Source: Catalinimonas alkaloidigena (GTDB lineage: Bacteria > Bacteroidota > Bacteroidia > Cytophagales > Cyclobacteriaceae). Taken from it: a stretch of 64,000 nt of DNA. This document shows positions 54,442 through 64,000 of this stretch, piece by piece. The DNA lies in the NCBI RefSeq assembly GCF_029504655.1, contig NZ_JAQFIL010000001.1, forward strand, positions 3,415,001-3,479,000, in the 5' to 3' direction. Both the position numbers and the translations under genes were made by a program. The notes beneath the pieces are model-generated. The model did no database searches and was not told the origin of the DNA. It worked only from the letters and a program-made list of their open reading frames with translations. How positions within the stretch are numbered: the first letter of the stretch is position 1; every line of letters begins with the position of its first letter.

Positions 54442-54843
54442 TTAACCTTGCAAGCGTTCCTGCATCTGGCTGATTTTGGCTTCTCGTTCGAAGGAGAAAA
54501 CTTTTTCTTCACGGTTTAAGTAATCAAAAACCTCTAAGGCCTGCCGGTATTTGATATGTGATTTCTGGAAATTATGCATTTCATAATGGATGTCTCCCTC
54601 TTCCTTGAGCAGTTCGGCAAGCACATTCAGCTCATCAAACTCAAAGGACTTTTCAGATAATAAAGTCTCAAGAAAAAGATCATCTCCATATTGTTGAATG
54701 TCCAGATTCAATAACTTTTGATAAGTATCTTTTGTGAACTGTAAAGCACTTTCAGGCTCACCCTCCCCTCTCAATTGATTGATTTTCTTCATAGCCTGGT
54801 CTAACTGCTGTAGGAGTTTGAGTAGATAATCTTTCTTAAACAT
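54442..54843 (-). CDS. Helical hypothetical protein
   Basis: 133 residues. Nearly all-helical, with YLLKLLQQLDQAMKKINQLR at the N-terminus and a TPR-like repeat (FQKSHIKYRQALEVFDYL) in the C-terminal half. The N-terminal MFKKDYLLKLLQQL resembles small DUF6483-type proteins, but I cannot confirm the family. No signal or membrane helix. Stands alone between divergent genes. Confidence 0.6.
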   Translation of the reverse strand: MFKKDYLLKLLQQLDQAMKKINQLRGEGEPESALQFTKDTYQKLLNLDIQQYGDDLFLETLLSEKSFEFDELNVLAELLKEEGDIHYEMHNFQKSHIKYRQALEVFDYLNREEKVFSFEREAKISQMQERLQG

Positions 54844-55012
54844 ATGCTAATATCTGTTAGTCAATTCTTTAAAAGCAAAAATATATACTGAGTTGTATAT
54901 AATTAACATTTTAAAATTTAAGTTTTCTACTTTAGCTATAGAAGTAAATTAAAAAGTACATGTTCGTGTTAAAGCATAAGGATTTTATAATTTAAAGGCT
55001 TTAATTTCTATT

Positions 55013-56017
55013 ATGATTAAACTAAGTCCTTTCTTACTCATCGTATGCGTTTTATGCTCCTGTGGCTCCTCAAGTACGGATCAGGAAAGTACCATAACTG
55101 TGAAAAAAGATGTAGAGGATACTTTACTAACAAGTGAAAAAGTGGTAGAGGCCATTTCTCTTCTCGGAGATACACTTTACCGTTTGGATTTACCTCAAGA
55201 ACGCAAAGCTCAGTATGACTCTGCCCTGCGTGTGGCATTACAAAACTACAATGACGCCCCCCGGAACCTGGAAAATATTATCTGGTTAGGCCGTAGGCAG
55301 GCTTATCTGGGAAGATATCAGGAAGCGATTGATACCTATACGAATGGCCTTACACTATTTCCTGATTCACCTGAATTATACAGGCATCGTGGGCACCGCT
55401 ATATATCTACGCGTCAGTTTGATAAAGCAATAGCTGACTTGGAAAAAAGTGCCCAACTGGTCAAATCTACTCCTCTCACAGACGAAGCTAACGGTATTCC
55501 TCTTCCTTTGCCTGAAGATGATCAGCCTACAACGCTACAATTTAATATATACTATCATTTGGGACTTGCCTATTATCTCGAAGGAGAATATGGAAAGGCA
55601 GCTCAAACCTATGAAAAATGCCTTGAATTTTGTCAAACTGATGATGAAATCACTGCTACAGCTGATTGGTTATATATGGCATACCGCCGGCTGGGTGAAG
55701 ATGAAGTAGCCGAGGAGACGCTTGCCATGATAAGAGAAGATATGGATATACGTGAAAATGAGGGTTACTTTGAACGATTACTAATGTACAAAGGATTGGT
55801 ATCCCCTGATTCTCTTTTAGAAATTGGCCCAAATGTACCTTTAGCCGACCGCGATCTTGCATTGGCTACACAAGGTTATGGTGTTGGCAATTTTTACCTT
55901 TATAACGGAGAGCAACAACTTGCTAAGCAAATCCTTGAAGATATAATTGAAGGGCGCCACTGGGCTGCCTTTGGCTACATCGCTGCGGAAGCCGACCTTG
56001 CCCGAATGCAGGAATAG
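55013..56017 (+). CDS. TPR-repeat lipoprotein
   Basis: 334 residues. A lipoprotein signal (FLLIVCVLCSCG) places the lipidated Cys at residue 17, so it sits in the cytoplasmic or outer membrane. Several TPR units are visible: IWLGRRQAYLGRYQEAIDTY, LYRHRGHRYISTRQFDKAIA and NIYYHLGLAYYLEGEYGKAA. TPRs mediate protein contacts. No enzyme domain. The following two genes (outer membrane barrel, lipoprotein) are on the same strand. Confidence 0.83.
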   Translation: MIKLSPFLLIVCVLCSCGSSSTDQESTITVKKDVEDTLLTSEKVVEAISLLGDTLYRLDLPQERKAQYDSALRVALQNYNDAPRNLENIIWLGRRQAYLGRYQEAIDTYTNGLTLFPDSPELYRHRGHRYISTRQFDKAIADLEKSAQLVKSTPLTDEANGIPLPLPEDDQPTTLQFNIYYHLGLAYYLEGEYGKAAQTYEKCLEFCQTDDEITATADWLYMAYRRLGEDEVAEETLAMIREDMDIRENEGYFERLLMYKGLVSPDSLLEIGPNVPLADRDLALATQGYGVGNFYLYNGEQQLAKQILEDIIEGRHWAAFGYIAAEADLARMQE

Positions 56018-56150
56018 ACAGCCATTGCTGATCATAAAAACCCTTGGGCTGAGTTTTCTTGCATTTTGATGATCACTTACATATTACAGTTATTTTCTTT
56101 TTTGCTCACTATTTAACTTTTCTAAGCTTTAAATTGGAAATAAAAAAGCT

Positions 56151-57026
56151 TTGACACGTTTAATAGCATTATTTTTAGTCGGATGGGTCTGTAGTTTTAC
56201 AATCGGTCACGCACAAAAAGGAAAATATAGAACGAGTAGCAATCTGTTCAGTTCCACGCAAGGATTCATTGGAATATATTCAGGCGTAAATTTCAGTTCA
56301 CCGCTGATTTCCCAATCTTATTCAGATTATACCCTGACTGATAAAGAGGTTAACATACTAAATGACAATAAGCAGTACGAAAGCCTTACTAAAAATACGG
56401 GAAGCCTGTTCGGATTATCCGCTGCTTTTTCGTTCAGTAAGTATTTGACATTAGCTATTTCTCCTGCTTATAACACTTATAAGTATAAATATCAAAGTCA
56501 GTTTAGTTGGCAGGATGAAGAAAATTTCAATAACTCTCTGGAACACACCTATCATCATGAACAGATTTTATATTATCTCTCTTTGCCGCTCGCAATACGA
56601 TTCAGTCCTTTGGGAAGAAGATTCAGACCCTATCTTCAGGCAGGAGGATACTACAATCTCTTGTTAAATGCTCAGAAGCATGTAATTACAGAAGGAATAG
56701 ATCTGGCTTCAGGAGGTCAAGTTAACTTTAAAGAGGCTCCTCAAACAACTGACATTAGCGACTTATATATTAAATCAAATGCTGGCATATTGGCCGGAGC
56801 AGGAGCAAGTTATTATCTGGGTACTATCATTTTTTACCTGGATGGTCAGTATCGTTACGGTCTTCATAATGTAGTTAGTGCCAAACAGAGGTTTAGCGGT
56901 AGTCGCAATATTTATGGCTTTGGCAATGTGCAGGACAATCTTAGCCTCAAGAATATTGAGGTTTCAATGGGCTGCTACTTCCCTTTGAAATTCCTGACCA
57001 AAGATTTTAAACCCGTAATTCTTTAA
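56151..57026 (+). CDS. Outer membrane beta-barrel protein (PorT-like family)
   Basis: 291 residues from TTG 56151. A signal peptide (IALFLVGWVCSFTIGHAQ) is followed by amphipathic strand-rich sequence: GFIGIYSGVNFSSPLI, PLAIRFSPLGRRFRPYLQAG and LKNIEVSMGCYFPLKF. This pattern matches PorT-like OMP barrels. Function unknown. The TTG start fits because the signal peptide begins there. It is 3 bp upstream of the next lipoprotein gene, so they are co-transcribed. Confidence 0.75.
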   Translation: MTRLIALFLVGWVCSFTIGHAQKGKYRTSSNLFSSTQGFIGIYSGVNFSSPLISQSYSDYTLTDKEVNILNDNKQYESLTKNTGSLFGLSAAFSFSKYLTLAISPAYNTYKYKYQSQFSWQDEENFNNSLEHTYHHEQILYYLSLPLAIRFSPLGRRFRPYLQAGGYYNLLLNAQKHVITEGIDLASGGQVNFKEAPQTTDISDLYIKSNAGILAGAGASYYLGTIIFYLDGQYRYGLHNVVSAKQRFSGSRNIYGFGNVQDNLSLKNIEVSMGCYFPLKFLTKDFKPVIL

Positions 57027-57029
57027 ACA

Positions 57030-58235
57030 ATGAAATTTGACGAGATATATAGCAGTTTTTGCCTATCTGTACTAATCCTAACATTGACTTCTGCCTGTGA
57101 TATTAGTGAAAATGTGATAGAGCCTGGCGTTAGTTTTACCAAAATATATAATAATACCAGTTTTACAGCAAGCTATGACCCTCTGGATGTTGCAACTCTT
57201 AGTGACAGTTCTTATTTAGTTTTGGCAGCTACAGATGCATGGAATGCATACTTGCTCAAAGCTAATATAGACGGAGAATTTGCTTGGGATTTAAAGTTAC
57301 CTGAGCCTTACGTAAACCCCTTGCCCCAACTGTTCATACAAAATGACAATGTGTATTTTGTTTGCATGGATGAGCTTCAACTGGGCACTTATATTTTGCA
57401 GATCGCCCCTTCAGGAGATACTCCTGAAGTTGTTTATCAGAATAGTGATATTACTTACCCTTTGGCAGCGCAAATGACCGCTGAAGGTGGATGGTTGATA
57501 CAGGGATATAATCGTGAAGCCAGAAAAACTACCCTAACAAAGATTACTAATGCTTTCTCAGAGGAATGGCAACAAGAATACGATATCTTGGAGGATGTGG
57601 AAGAGAGAATTATTAAACATCTTACCAGAACCGGAAGCAGGCTTCCCTTTTTTAATGGATATGTTCAGGGAAATGGAAACGCTGCTTATTACTATTTTAA
57701 CGGATTTAATAATTATACCATCTCGCTGACATTTGTAAATCCTACAGATGGGGAGCCTATGGGTGTAATGAATGGATTTAGAGATTTAGGGTTTATCAAT
57801 GCTGCAAAATCACTTCCGAATGGCAATTTTGCTTTATCAAAAAATAGCTACGGAGATAATTACCTGATTCCTAAATCTGAGATTAACGAAAGGGCCATCA
57901 CTTCCAGCAGTGACTTGGAAGCAAACCATTTTCCTGAAATAGATGCCAGGGCAGCAGTAGTGATCAAGACTATTAAGATTCAGGGGCAGGAAATCGTCTT
58001 TTATGCTACCCATTCTAAGAGTAAGCGTATCATGATTTATGCCTATGATGCTGCGGATGGTTCTCTTTTAGGCGTAGAGTATTTGGGTCAAACTTCTCCC
58101 TACGAAATAGGTAATATTTCTGCTACCTCGGATGGAGGTATGATTATATTAGGCAAAACCTATGTAGCCGGTCGTTTCCCTCGTATATGTCTATTTAAAT
58201 TAACCAAAGAAGAGGTGCTTAGTATTATTAGCTGA
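57030..58235 (+). CDS. Secreted lipoprotein, beta-propeller-like, function unknown
   Basis: 401 residues. The lipobox LTSAC places the lipidated Cys at residue 23. The rest is beta-strand-rich with repeated units of ~40-55 residues ending in a KxxxDGxxxW-like pattern (LKANIDGEFAWDLKL, TSDGGMIILGKTY), typical of a propeller. No recognised family. It follows the barrel gene by 3 bp, so the two may form one envelope complex. Confidence 0.7.
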   Translation: MKFDEIYSSFCLSVLILTLTSACDISENVIEPGVSFTKIYNNTSFTASYDPLDVATLSDSSYLVLAATDAWNAYLLKANIDGEFAWDLKLPEPYVNPLPQLFIQNDNVYFVCMDELQLGTYILQIAPSGDTPEVVYQNSDITYPLAAQMTAEGGWLIQGYNREARKTTLTKITNAFSEEWQQEYDILEDVEERIIKHLTRTGSRLPFFNGYVQGNGNAAYYYFNGFNNYTISLTFVNPTDGEPMGVMNGFRDLGFINAAKSLPNGNFALSKNSYGDNYLIPKSEINERAITSSSDLEANHFPEIDARAAVVIKTIKIQGQEIVFYATHSKSKRIMIYAYDAADGSLLGVEYLGQTSPYEIGNISATSDGGMIILGKTYVAGRFPRICLFKLTKEEVLSIIS

Positions 58236-58242
58236 AAAAACT

Positions 58243-58275
58243 AAAACCTGCCCAATTACTTGAGCAGGTTTTGCT
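58243..58275. terminator. Bidirectional terminator
   Basis: AAAACCTGC (58243-58251) and GCAGGTTTT (58264-58272) form a perfect stem between the convergent lipoprotein and DUF1501 genes. Confidence 0.75.
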
Positions 58276-58303
58276 TTTCTCCCCTATCCATTAATACCCG
58301 CTA

Positions 58304-59953
58304 TTACATCACCATTAATGTTTTTGCGTTTTTAAAACTACCAGCTTGTAATATTAAATGGTATACTCCCTTTGGCAAAGCAGAAACATCTACATACAAT
58401 TTGTATTCTCCGGGAGCTTTCTTTTCTCTCAATATTTTTTTCACAATTCTACCCTGCTGATTCAGTAATTTAAGCTCTACCAGGCTATGAATGTTGATTC
58501 TAAACCTGACCTGTGTAATTGAAGAGGCAGGATTGGGAGTGCAGTGTTCCAGATAATAACGATCTGAAATAAAATTATCCTCAACGCCTAATACAGGATT
58601 TCCGATAAGAGATAGTTTTTGATCATTCCATACGAAGTCTTCAAAGCGGGTTTTCTGAATAGCTTCCGGAGAAGCTTCAAACCAGTCTTGTACGATTGCT
58701 CCAAATACCTGACGGTAATCATGTTGCATACGGAGGTTATTTCTGTCCAGATCATATAGGTCAGGGTTAGTTCCGGTAATACCGGGTTTGACATGATTTC
58801 CAAAGATGAGCATAGGGGCAGATGTACCATGGTCAGTGCCCCAACTTCCGTTGGAGGCTGCCCTTCGTCCGAACTCTGACATGGTTGTGGTAAGTACTCG
58901 GTCCTCAAGCCCTAAGCCCTTAAGATCGTTTTGAAAGGCTTTTACAGCTTCTGACAAGTGATAAAGTCGGGCTGCATGTACACCCATCGTTGCATCGTAG
59001 CTTTCTACCTGAGAAGCATGGGTATCAAATCCACCAATGCGTGCTAAAAATATCTTGGTTTTACAACCTCCACTCAGCAGACGAGCTATCATTTTTAATT
59101 GAGGTGCCAGTGAATTATTTAGCGAGTTTTTGGGAGCATTATAAGGATAAGTTTCAGGGTATCGGACTGAAGGACTATTGGTCCCTTTTGCAAAAACTTC
59201 CTTCAGCCTACCAGCATATTGGTTGGATTTTTTTTCAATATCCATGATCCATTGCAACTCATGGCCATAGTGTGTGTCTGCCACTGACTCAGGTGGCTCC
59301 CCTCCTACACTAGTGATCAGATTATAAAACTGTTCAGGATTACTAACAGATACAGCTGTAGGTATACCATTGGCACGATGAAAGGCCAAAGAGACTGCAT
59401 TCCCAATTTCTAAACCGAGTGGATCAGGCATATCAGCTGAAGGATAAGCGTCCGGATAGCCGGGATAAATATCATCTAGATACCTTCCCATCCAGCCAGA
59501 GCCAATGTATTCATCATAATCACCTCCCATAAACCATATATCCCGGCTTCTGAAATGGGATGCATTCAGGTTTTCATAAGCAACCCCTTGTACAATTCCT
59601 ACCTTACCCTGATCATACAGTTCTTTGATTCCAAGCATATCCGGATGTATTCCAGCCTGCTTTTCCTCACTTAGCGTACTATCCAAAGTGATATAGCGTC
59701 GCTTTCCATGATCTGGAATTGCAATATTTGGCCTCAAATTATAATACTGGCTATATTGGTTGATTGGAATAATTGTATTCAAGCCATCATTACCTCCATG
59801 CATTTGAATGATCACCAGTACCCTATCATTGTTTGCGCTTGATGCCAGTCTTTGCATCTCTCCACTTTGAGCCATAACTTTGAACGGCATGCCATTCAAC
59901 ATAAAAGCTGCACCAGATGCTGATAAGTTTTTAAGAAATTTTCTTCTTTTCAT
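58304..59953 (-). CDS. DUF1501 family protein with T9SS C-terminal sorting domain
   Basis: 549 residues. A Tat-type signal (MKRRKFLKNLSASGAAFML) precedes the DUF1501 core (VIIQMHGGNDGLNTIIPINQ, GGFDTHASQVESYD, TTMSEFGRRAASNGSWGTDH), an alkaline-phosphatase/sulfatase-like fold found next to DUF1800 proteins. The last ~75 residues (HCTPNPASSITQVRFRI to the end, with LPKGVYHLILQAG) form a T9SS type A sorting domain, so the protein should be exported across the outer membrane. It starts 10 bp after its DUF1800 partner. Function unknown. Confidence 0.87.
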   Translation of the reverse strand: MKRRKFLKNLSASGAAFMLNGMPFKVMAQSGEMQRLASSANNDRVLVIIQMHGGNDGLNTIIPINQYSQYYNLRPNIAIPDHGKRRYITLDSTLSEEKQAGIHPDMLGIKELYDQGKVGIVQGVAYENLNASHFRSRDIWFMGGDYDEYIGSGWMGRYLDDIYPGYPDAYPSADMPDPLGLEIGNAVSLAFHRANGIPTAVSVSNPEQFYNLITSVGGEPPESVADTHYGHELQWIMDIEKKSNQYAGRLKEVFAKGTNSPSVRYPETYPYNAPKNSLNNSLAPQLKMIARLLSGGCKTKIFLARIGGFDTHASQVESYDATMGVHAARLYHLSEAVKAFQNDLKGLGLEDRVLTTTMSEFGRRAASNGSWGTDHGTSAPMLIFGNHVKPGITGTNPDLYDLDRNNLRMQHDYRQVFGAIVQDWFEASPEAIQKTRFEDFVWNDQKLSLIGNPVLGVEDNFISDRYYLEHCTPNPASSITQVRFRINIHSLVELKLLNQQGRIVKKILREKKAPGEYKLYVDVSALPKGVYHLILQAGSFKNAKTLMVM

Positions 59954-59963
59954 AGCTGATCAC

Positions 59964-61622
59964 TTAGGATAATTGGTATTCTGGTGATTGAATGATAGTA
60001 TGAATAAGGCTTTCTAACTGAACCCTGACCGCTGAATCATCACCAGTACTTTTATATTTTTCCCATTCCTTTTGCCAGTTGATTTCAGATAATTCATCCA
60101 GTAGTATAGTCTTGCGGAAATATTGAAAACGCTCTTCAGTGATTTCCTCTGGTAGCAAATAATCTACAAGTTGCCTTACCAATTGCTCAGCATTTTTTGG
60201 GTCAGTGATATTAGTAGTATCGTCAACATAAGCCACTATGTCCAACATATAGAGCAGTTGCTCATCATCATTTCGCACTCCTTCTATTAGCATATGTGAA
60301 AACTCATACCTTCTGGCCAGATAGTTAGTACTGATCCAGTTTCTATGAAATGCTGGCTCCTGGTGATAAGCAGCATAACCTGCCACTTCATAAGGTTCGT
60401 AGAAATCCAGCCCCTGATCACTTAATACCTTGAGTATACCTTTTCCGTAAGCCTCATAGAATATATTCAGATTTGTATTCTGAGAAGGCATGTCTACTTT
60501 GAAAAATCGTAAAGCGCCTACCACTAATTCTAAAGGAGATTTAATGATGCCGCCTGTATTATTGTCTTCCTTTTCCTGGTTATCCAGATCGTAAAAATGT
60601 TGGCTGGTGAAAAGTTTAGTGAGCACTGGCTTCAGCTCATAATTTGAAGCTACAAGTTCCTGGGCCAGGGGTATGATTACGTTTTGTTCTACCTCTTGGG
60701 TGAGTTCATAATATACGAAGAAGCGATACAGCTTCCTGCAAATGTGTATTGCGGTGGCTTCTTTAGCAAAAACCATATCTACCAGCTGATCTAGTTCATC
60801 AATTGTAGCTTCAGGAGTAGCTTTTCCACCAATGATTTCATTTGGGGCTATTTGTTGGTTATCAAATGCATGACTAAACTGCTTTACACTGGCATCATGC
60901 CGGAAAGCCAGACCTGCTTCATTGGTCTGTACAACTACCTGAGCTAGACCTGTATCAGGATCAAAACTTGAGAATTCTTTATCTTCTTTGTAGCCCGAAA
61001 AAATTTTGGAAGCAGCAATAATATCATCTTCAGTATAATGGGTATAGTCATTTGGACCTATCTGAGGGCCTTTTCCGATAGTATAAAGCTCCAGAAATTC
61101 TCTGGCAAAATTTTCATTAGGCTTGCCTACTTCATTGAGATAGCCATCCAGAAAACGTAGCATGGCATGATCCAGGCATATTTTTTTCGCAAGAGCCTTA
61201 AAATTTCCAAGTGAATACTCTCTAAAGAGTTTAATCTGATAATACAATGCAGGTGCGTAGCGCATTCTTGATTCCATGGTGGTAAAATGCGTATGCATAA
61301 AAAAACTCATCTTTTCTACAGCTGACACAGATGCTTTTACCATTTGGTCCAGCCACCAGCATTTTACATGCTGCATAAGTGTTTCGTTATCACTATTGAC
61401 ATCTGTAGGTGCGGGATTTAGCCAAATATTTCCTGTAGCAGGATCTATTGGAGGGGAGTAATCTGTTTCAGGATTCTTAAGCAGTTTTTCAACCGCTTGT
61501 TGGGGAGTATACTTGGCAAATGTATCAATCTCTTGTTTACTTGCTCCAAAGGTCAATCTCCGCAACAGATGAGCAGCCTTTTTTCGGCCCAATGTATCTT
61601 GATATGAAGTAAGTGAAGCCAT
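59964..61622 (-). CDS. DUF1800 family protein
   Basis: 552 residues. RRLTFGASKQEIDTFAKYTP near the N-terminus, NENFAREFLELYTIGKGPQI and CRKLYRFFVYYELTQEVEQN are family hallmarks. No signal peptide is evident, though the partner has Tat and T9SS signals. DUF1800-DUF1501 pairs occur in Bacteroidota, Planctomycetes and Proteobacteria, usually adjacent, with unknown joint function. It is the first gene of the pair on this strand. Whether DUF1800 rides out with the DUF1501 partner is not known. Confidence 0.88.
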   Translation of the reverse strand: MASLTSYQDTLGRKKAAHLLRRLTFGASKQEIDTFAKYTPQQAVEKLLKNPETDYSPPIDPATGNIWLNPAPTDVNSDNETLMQHVKCWWLDQMVKASVSAVEKMSFFMHTHFTTMESRMRYAPALYYQIKLFREYSLGNFKALAKKICLDHAMLRFLDGYLNEVGKPNENFAREFLELYTIGKGPQIGPNDYTHYTEDDIIAASKIFSGYKEDKEFSSFDPDTGLAQVVVQTNEAGLAFRHDASVKQFSHAFDNQQIAPNEIIGGKATPEATIDELDQLVDMVFAKEATAIHICRKLYRFFVYYELTQEVEQNVIIPLAQELVASNYELKPVLTKLFTSQHFYDLDNQEKEDNNTGGIIKSPLELVVGALRFFKVDMPSQNTNLNIFYEAYGKGILKVLSDQGLDFYEPYEVAGYAAYHQEPAFHRNWISTNYLARRYEFSHMLIEGVRNDDEQLLYMLDIVAYVDDTTNITDPKNAEQLVRQLVDYLLPEEITEERFQYFRKTILLDELSEINWQKEWEKYKSTGDDSAVRVQLESLIHTIIQSPEYQLS

Positions 61623-62146
61623 AAAAAATCGTTAAAAACACATGCTATGGCTTCAATAATAGTACGAATGAGCAGTGATATACTTAACAAAGAGATAATG
61701 ATGTTACACAAATAAACATTTTAAGCAGTTAACACAATAATATAACTAATCCTACACTGAAGCTTATTTGATCAATGTTTATAAGGTATTAAATTAAATA
61801 TTTCTAATAATCATCTTTGTTTATTAAAATTTTCAAACAAAATCTCAATAGAATAAGCAATACCTTACTATTGAGTATATACTTCCTAATGGAAGTAATT
61901 ATCAATTATCATAAGCTGTTTTACTTTTTGCATTTTCTCCTTACTTAATAGTGGCAATTCGCTGGCATTTACGTTTTTCCAAAGCTTATCCAAAAAGCCT
62001 CTTCCCACTTACCTTCTACCTTCCAGGTAACGAATGAAACTTCTGATACCATAAATTCTGTTTTACCAAGTCTTCAATACTCCATATAATTGTAATCACT
62101 GAGGTATTACAAAAAACTCTTTTTTTTAGTTATAATGGAAAATTAA
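61623..62146. other. AT-rich gene-poor stretch with a possible minus-strand relic
   Basis: Minus-strand DNA at 61886-62005 gives an open frame reading like FLDKLWKNVNASELPLLSKE and KMQKVKQLMIIDNYFH before a TAG, with no start. An overlapping frame just upstream reads SEVSFVTWKVEGKWEEAF. These may be fragments of one frameshifted gene, or chance. The rest looks like intergenic promoter DNA. Confidence 0.3.
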
Positions 62147-63319
62147 ATGCTTTCTATGAAACTAACTGTATACCCCCTAATCTTGATGATAGGGTTGGTC
62201 ATGTTAATGCAAGCTTGCCAGGTAGAAAAGGATGAAAATCAATACAAAAATGAAGACATCAAATTAATATCGGACAGCATTGATTGCGAAAATCTTTATG
62301 ACACTGCCTATGCCCGATGGATGAGCGATAAAGCTCAGGAAATTGACGAGTTTTTTTCATCAAAGTACGATGTTGGTCTTTTCAACGGCACAATTTTATT
62401 CGCTGATGGTGGCAATGTGATCATTAAAAAGGCATACGGTTATGCAGACTTCCGTGAAGAAGACACTTTAAGCATCAATTCAGCATTTCAGCTTGCATCC
62501 GTTTCCAAACCTTTAACTGCGCTTGGCGTGATTTGGCTTAAAGAAAAAGGTTTGATTTCATATGACGATACTGTGCAGCATTTCTTCCCTGACTTCCCAT
62601 ATGAAGGTATCACAATTCGTATGCTGCTTACGCACAGGTCTGGATTGCCAAACTATATGTATTTTGCAGATGAACATTGGATTGACAGGAAAGTTCCTAT
62701 TTCCAATGAGGATGTGTTGTGCCTGATGAAAACTTATGAGCCCAACATTTACTATATCCCCAATTATAGATATAACTATAGCAACACAAACTATAGCCTG
62801 CTAGCTTCAATTATTGAGAAAGTTACTGATTTGAGATTTAGTGAGTTTATGAAAGCTTATATTTTTGACCCACTTGGGATGGAAGACAGTTATGTTTACT
62901 CAAAAGCTTACAGGCCTGATATTGAACATAGTACCATAGGCTATGACAACAGAAGAGTAGCCGAAGATACTTACCTGAATGGGGTGACTGGCGACAAAGG
63001 GATTTATTCAAGTGTAGAAGATCTTTTTAAACTTGATCAGGCGCTATACAAAGAAAGCTTTCTGTCCAAAGAAAGCCTTACAGAAGCTTACCTTGCTGCA
63101 CACCCTGAGTTATATGCCCACGACAATTACGGACTGGGTTGGAGAATCAACGAACAGCCCGATTGCAGCAAGATCGTATTTCATAGTGGTTGGTGGAAAG
63201 GATACCGTACCCACTTTATCAGACTTCTTGATAAACAACAAACCATTATTGTCCTTGCTAATACCAATAGAAGCAGATTCATTAGCACCAGGGACTTACT
63301 TGACCTTATGGATGCTTAG
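62147..63319 (+). CDS. Class C beta-lactamase-like serine hydrolase lipoprotein
   Basis: 390 residues. The lipobox MQACQ gives a lipidated Cys24 (Cys21 from the second Met). The catalytic motifs are SVSK (Ser118-x-x-Lys121), YSN (211-213) and HSG in FHSGWWKGY, the third active-site element of class C beta-lactamase and esterase-type proteins. Many members are peptidases or esterases rather than beta-lactamases. The start is either ATG 62147 or ATG 62156. It overlaps the RimK-like gene end by 4 bp, on the opposite strand. Confidence 0.86.
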   Translation: MLSMKLTVYPLILMIGLVMLMQACQVEKDENQYKNEDIKLISDSIDCENLYDTAYARWMSDKAQEIDEFFSSKYDVGLFNGTILFADGGNVIIKKAYGYADFREEDTLSINSAFQLASVSKPLTALGVIWLKEKGLISYDDTVQHFFPDFPYEGITIRMLLTHRSGLPNYMYFADEHWIDRKVPISNEDVLCLMKTYEPNIYYIPNYRYNYSNTNYSLLASIIEKVTDLRFSEFMKAYIFDPLGMEDSYVYSKAYRPDIEHSTIGYDNRRVAEDTYLNGVTGDKGIYSSVEDLFKLDQALYKESFLSKESLTEAYLAAHPELYAHDNYGLGWRINEQPDCSKIVFHSGWWKGYRTHFIRLLDKQQTIIVLANTNRSRFISTRDLLDLMDA

Positions 63320-64000
63320 ACATTTCTTTCCAGGTATTGAATTATTTTACCCGCCACATCAACTCCTGTAGCATTCTCTATCCCTTCAAGACCTGGAGAA
63401 GAATTTACTTCTATGATTAATGGACCGCGATTAGATTGTAATATATCTACACCGGCCACACCCAGACCGAGTTTACGGGCTGACTCTATCGCTGCGTGTT
63501 CTTCTTCTTGGCTTAGTTCAATTACTTCAGCGGTTCCTCCCCTATGAAGATTTGACCTGAATTCTCCTTCTTTTGCTGTACGCTTCATAGCACCAACTAC
63601 TTCACCATCCACTACAAAAGCACGAATGTCTGAGCCTTTGGATTCCCCAATGAACTCCTGTACGATAATCCTGGCCTTAAGTCCGTTAAAAGCTTCTATA
63701 ACAGATTTTGCTGCTTTTTTATTTTCTGCCAGTACCACACCTAATCCCTGTGTACCTTCCAGGAGTTTGATGATCACTGGTGCGCCTCCAACTTCGCTGA
63801 GAATTTCATCCGTTTCTTTGGCATAATTGGTAAAAACAGTTTTGGGTAAGCCTAAACCAGCCCGGGAAAGTACCTGAAGGCTACGTAATTTATCTCGGGA
63901 ACGGATAAGCGCCTGTGACTCAACTGCACTAAAAACTTTCATCATCTCAAACTGTCGAACTACAGCACTTCCATAAAAAGTAACTGAAGCACCAATACGC
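63316..64000 (-). CDS. RimK-type ATP-grasp ligase (5' end outside window)
   Basis: The frame is open to the window end ([19 protein letters not shown] before the first in-window Met), so ~228 C-terminal residues are visible of an expected ~300. ATP-grasp elements are clear: [20 protein letters not shown] (ATP loop), [20 protein letters not shown] and [20 protein letters not shown] (Mg2+ E-x-N). The pattern LNHRGG-like [16 protein letters not shown] and [12 protein letters not shown] match RimK, which adds glutamate to a protein C-terminus. The target here is unknown. Confidence 0.88.
   Translation of the reverse strand, partial: RIGASVTFYGSAVVRQFEMMKVFSAVESQALIRSRDKLRSLQVLSRAGLGLPKTVFTNYAKETDEILSEVGGAPVIIKLLEGTQGLGVVLAENKKAAKSVIEAFNGLKARIIVQEFIGESKGSDIRAFVVDGEVVGAMKRTAKEGEFRSNLHRGGTAEVIELSQEEEHAAIESARKLGLGVAGVDILQSNRGPLIIEVNSSPGLEGIENATGVDVAGKIIQYLERNV

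Overview
The window looks like chromosomal DNA of a marine or salt-adapted member of the Bacteroidota, most likely the Cytophagales. The evidence is type IX secretion (T9SS) features (a PorP/SprF protein and two T9SS C-terminal sorting domains), promoters of the TTTG / TAnnTTTG type, several TTG starts, the spoT-fur-purA and tig-clpP-clpX gene orders, and a glycine-to-betaine methylation pair. I see no prophage, insertion sequence, CRISPR array or rRNA. Most of the window is ordinary, well-packed core and accessory chromosome.

Layout. 1-6.4 kb: a very large repeat adhesin (5' end missing) followed by its PorP/SprF-like outer membrane partner. 6.4-10.7 kb (minus): spoT, fur, purA. 10.8 kb: tRNA-Leu(TAG) with a clear promoter and terminator. 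11-14.4 kb: tig, clpP, clpX, each followed by its own hairpin. 14.9-20.1 kb: a CBM9-like secreted protein, a phosphoesterase/thioredoxin pair and two Gfo/Idh/MocA oxidoreductases. 20.1-24.7 kb (minus): a tight run of DoxX, glutathione peroxidase, MarR regulator, PLP decarboxylase, TruC-like pseudouridine synthase, SUI1-type factor and nitroreductase. 24.8-26.7 kb: bestrophin-like channel and alpha/beta hydrolase. 26.7-30.3 kb: two roughly 1 kb gene-poor stretches with decayed reading frames, flanking the two-gene betaine cassette. 30.3-34.3 kb: M28 peptidase, response regulator, a histidine kinase with an ethylene-receptor-like membrane domain, DUF3817 protein. 34.9-39.1 kb (minus): pentose-phosphate operon rpiB, gnd (broken by two indels), fused zwf-pgl. 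39.3-46 kb: Dps, a P-type ATPase, an S15-family hydrolase and an ATP-grasp ligase. 46.2-51.6 kb: M23 peptidase, DnaJ-domain membrane protein, deoxynucleoside kinase, small proteins, Tex. 51.6-58.2 kb: GH63/MGH1-like glycosidase, helical and TPR proteins, outer membrane barrel and a lipoprotein. 58.3-61.6 kb: the DUF1800/DUF1501 pair with a T9SS tail. 62.1-64 kb: a class C beta-lactamase-like lipoprotein and a RimK-type ligase cut by the window end.

The most striking points are: gnd reads as one 473-residue enzyme only if two compensating single-base shifts are corrected; zwf and pgl are one polypeptide; the histidine kinase keeps all the ethylene-binding residues I can align except the key Asp, which is Asn; and several gene-poor stretches carry what look like relics of decayed genes. 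I did not find a clear, wholly undescribed multi-gene system. The closest candidates are the ATP-grasp/S15 hydrolase pair and the kinase/regulator pair.
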